Positions 62,293-64,000 of a stretch of 64,000 nucleotides of DNA are shown here, piece after piece. Origin of the DNA: Halobaculum marinum (GTDB lineage: Archaea > Halobacteriota > Halobacteria > Halobacteriales > Haloferacaceae); NCBI RefSeq assembly GCF_029338555.1, contig NZ_CP119989.1, positions 2,604,001 through 2,668,000 on the forward strand. The letters are read 5' to 3'. The position numbers and the translations under genes were made by a program. The notes under the pieces were generated by a model. The model was not told where the DNA came from and did no database searches. It saw only the letters and a list, made by a program, of their open reading frames with translations. Position 1 is the first letter of the stretch; every line of letters starts with the position of its first letter.

Positions 62293-63132
62293 TCATCCGC
62301 GCCTGCGGTCCGGCGGTGGCGACGGGACCGAGCCGTCGCGTCGGAGCGTCCGGTGGCCGAAGATTGCGACGACCGTGACCGCGAGGAGCACCTTCGCGGC
62401 GAGGAGGACTCGCTCGCCCGCCGGCGGCAACGTAGTGACCTGTCCAACGAAGTTCTCCGTGAAGTGGAGCAGGACGACCGCGAGCACACTCCGGTCGGTG
62501 TTGTCGTACACCCACGCGTACAGCACCGACGAGCACAGCAGACTCGCCCCGAACGGGAGCGGGTCGGGTGCGAAGTCGAAGGCCTCGTAGTAGCCCGGCA
62601 TCACGAACAGTGGCGCGTGCCACGTCGCCCACGCGACCCCAACCACGAGGGCGGCCGCGAGCGCCGACCACCGACGCTGACACCGGTCGAGGAGGTACCC
62701 CCGCCAGCCGACCTCCTCGGGCAGCGGCCCGACGACGAGCGTCACGGCGACGGTCGACGCGAGTGCCGCCGGCGAGGTGAGGAGTCCGGCGAGTGTCGAC
62801 ACGTCGAGGACGGTGACCGCCCCAGTGCCGACCGCGGTGGCGGCGCCAGCGACGACCGCGAGCGTCGGGAACAGGAGCACCGTGACCGCCACCCAGCGCG
62901 GCGAGAGCCGCCGTGGGTCGACCAGTCGGGTCCCGAGGTCCACGAGGCCGGCCCGCCCGTAGGTGTCACGGCTCATCACGACGCCGCCCAAGAGCGGACC
63001 CGCGCCGCCCAGGAGCGTGAACGGGAGGCCGGCGCCGAAGGCGTCGAGGCCCGCCACGACGTTGACGCCCCACCAGAGCCACGTCCAACCGTGGGAGAAC
63101 AGCAGGTAGCCCCAGAGGTCGCGTCCACGCAT
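62293..63132 (-). CDS. CPBP intramembrane metalloprotease
   Basis: A 279-residue protein with about eight transmembrane helices. The catalytic Glu pair is in LPEEVGWRGYLL, with further metal ligands in WATWHAPLF and VLLHFTENF: the CAAX/CPBP (ABI) arrangement. Such enzymes cleave within membranes; the substrate is unknown. Start at ATG 63132 is before the first helix; the open frame upstream overlaps the divergent MaoC gene. Confidence 0.85.
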   Translation of the reverse strand: MRGRDLWGYLLFSHGWTWLWWGVNVVAGLDAFGAGLPFTLLGGAGPLLGGVVMSRDTYGRAGLVDLGTRLVDPRRLSPRWVAVTVLLFPTLAVVAGAATAVGTGAVTVLDVSTLAGLLTSPAALASTVAVTLVVGPLPEEVGWRGYLLDRCQRRWSALAAALVVGVAWATWHAPLFVMPGYYEAFDFAPDPLPFGASLLCSSVLYAWVYDNTDRSVLAVVLLHFTENFVGQVTTLPPAGERVLLAAKVLLAVTVVAIFGHRTLRRDGSVPSPPPDRRRG

Positions 63133-63287
63133 CGGTCGGTCTGGGGCACCTGACGGGGCGGACGTGGAAATAGCGGGCGTGCGGTTCCCGTCCCACGACG
63201 GCGTCGTGAGTCGCCGACCGTCGGTGCGAGGTGGCCGCCGGTCGCGACACGCGAAACGACTTTCACGCGATCCGGTGTGGCTCTGAT

Positions 63288-63770
63288 ATGGCATACAGCT
63301 ACGAGCCGCACTACTTCGAGGACTTCGAGGTCGGCCAGGAGTTCGTCACCGTCGGGCGCACCGTCACCGAGTCGGACTTCATGATGCACTCGGCGCTGAC
63401 GGGCGACTGGACGGAACTCCACACCAACAAGGAGTACGCCGAGGACAACGCCTTCGGCGAGCGCATCGCCCACGGCCCGATGACGTTCGTACAGGCGACG
63501 GGGTTCGTCTACCGCACGGGCATCGTCGAGCGCACCGCGCTGGCGTTCCTCGGGATGAACTACATGGACCTCCCGAACCCCGTGTTCATCGGCGACACCA
63601 TCTCCATGGAGATGGAGGTGACGGAGACGAAGGACCTCTCCAGCCGCGGCGACGCCGGCCTCGTAATCCTCGACTGCGAGGTGACGAAGCAGGACGGCAC
63701 CGTGGTCCTCCAGGGCGACATGAAGTTCCTCATCAAGACGCGCGCCGAGGCGGACGACCCGCACGCCTGA
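63288..63770 (+). CDS. MaoC-like (R)-specific hydratase
   Basis: A 160-residue hot-dog protein of the MaoC hydratase type. The catalytic region DFMMHSALTGDWTELHTNKEYAED and the following GERIAHGPMTFVQATG keep the Asp/His pattern expected for hydration of an enoyl-CoA. Normal length for a single-domain MaoC. Start ATG 63288. Its pathway is not shown by neighbours. Confidence 0.8.
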   Translation: MAYSYEPHYFEDFEVGQEFVTVGRTVTESDFMMHSALTGDWTELHTNKEYAEDNAFGERIAHGPMTFVQATGFVYRTGIVERTALAFLGMNYMDLPNPVFIGDTISMEMEVTETKDLSSRGDAGLVILDCEVTKQDGTVVLQGDMKFLIKTRAEADDPHA

Positions 63771-63788
63771 GCGCACGCGCCGACACGG

Positions 63789-64000
63789 TCAGCCGTTTCC
63801 GAACAGCGCCTGCACGACCTCCGGCGCGCGACGGCCCACCCGCGCGGCCGTCCACGCGCTCTTGCGTCCCGCGCCGACGAGGTAGTGGTGTGCGCTTCGG
63901 GGCACCGGCTGGCGACACCCTTGGACGGAGCCGTTCCCCTCGGCCAGCGCCGCGACCACGTCCTCGCCGTCGACCGCGCTCTGGCGCTCGACGCCCGGGA
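63789..64000 (-). CDS. C-terminal part of an unidentified protein
   Basis: About 70 residues at the edge of the window, minus strand, ending GRRAPEVVQALFGNG. The frame continues beyond the end, so the start is outside. The visible piece has a Gly-Val-Glu-Arg-Gln beginning and a HHYLVGAGRKSAWTAARVG segment. I do not recognise it. Confidence 0.4.
   Translation of the reverse strand, partial: PGVERQSAVDGEDVVAALAEGNGSVQGCRQPVPRSAHHYLVGAGRKSAWTAARVGRRAPEVVQALFGNG

Overview
The window is haloarchaeal chromosome (class Halobacteria). It is very GC-rich, the proteins are strongly acidic, TATA-type promoters often sit about 25 bases before leaderless starts, and twin-arginine signals, a globin-coupled transducer, a haloarchaeal tRNA-Val and a full glycine cleavage system are present. 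A Haloferacales-like relative is plausible, but the sequence alone does not fix the genus. All calls come from reading the DNA and translations; no database search was run.

Layout. 0-4.1 kb: tail of a membrane protein, two tandem epimerase paralogues, an HD hydrolase and the AlaX editing enzyme. 4.2-6.6 kb: a compact operon joining a FlaD/E (ArlD/E)-type protein, an actin-fold ATPase and a PH-like membrane protein. 6.6-21.5 kb: housekeeping and signalling genes (CBS protein with a hibernation-factor-like tail, NikR with a candidate self-operator, HemAT and a CheY-like regulator, YgjP-like protease, tRNA-Val(CAC), cobalamin adenosyltransferase, glutaredoxin, YeiH-type transporter, oxyanion-binding lipoprotein, CspA, MFS transporter and thioesterase, HPP protein), then isocitrate lyase preceded by two tiny overlapping ORFs. 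22-41.7 kb: a two-subunit fluoride channel, UspA, a carotenoid oxygenase, the glycine cleavage genes (gcvT, gcvH, gcvPA, gcvPB) interrupted by a lipoprotein and a small gene, a 7TM histidine kinase, class I GAPDH, Hsp20, an ATP-grasp ligase, several small enzymes, and a translationally coupled polysaccharide synthase-like GT2 and GH26 hydrolase.

41.8-55.7 kb is the most unusual region. TatA and two related membrane-anchored winged-helix regulators precede a run of TasA/CalY-like exported proteins (45.5-55.0 kb). Six intact members are seen, one of them carrying an inserted von Willebrand A domain, plus one frameshifted remnant. In the middle lies a SipW/ER-type signal peptidase (Ser/His) translationally coupled to two of the TasA-like genes and to a Thr/Asn-rich, sequon-packed membrane-anchored protein. 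The region reads as a self-contained export, processing and assembly locus for a TasA/archaeal-bundling-pilus-like extracellular fibre or matrix. The family is known; the combination with twin-arginine signals, a VWA-bearing subunit and a sequon-rich anchor protein is the best candidate here for an undescribed system.

55.8-64 kb: isoaspartyl methyltransferase-like protein, GH13 trehalose synthase-like enzyme, a large PAS sensor kinase, a Gfo/Idh/MocA dehydrogenase, a small haloarchaeal protein, a CPBP protease, a MaoC-like hydratase and the tail of an unidentified gene.
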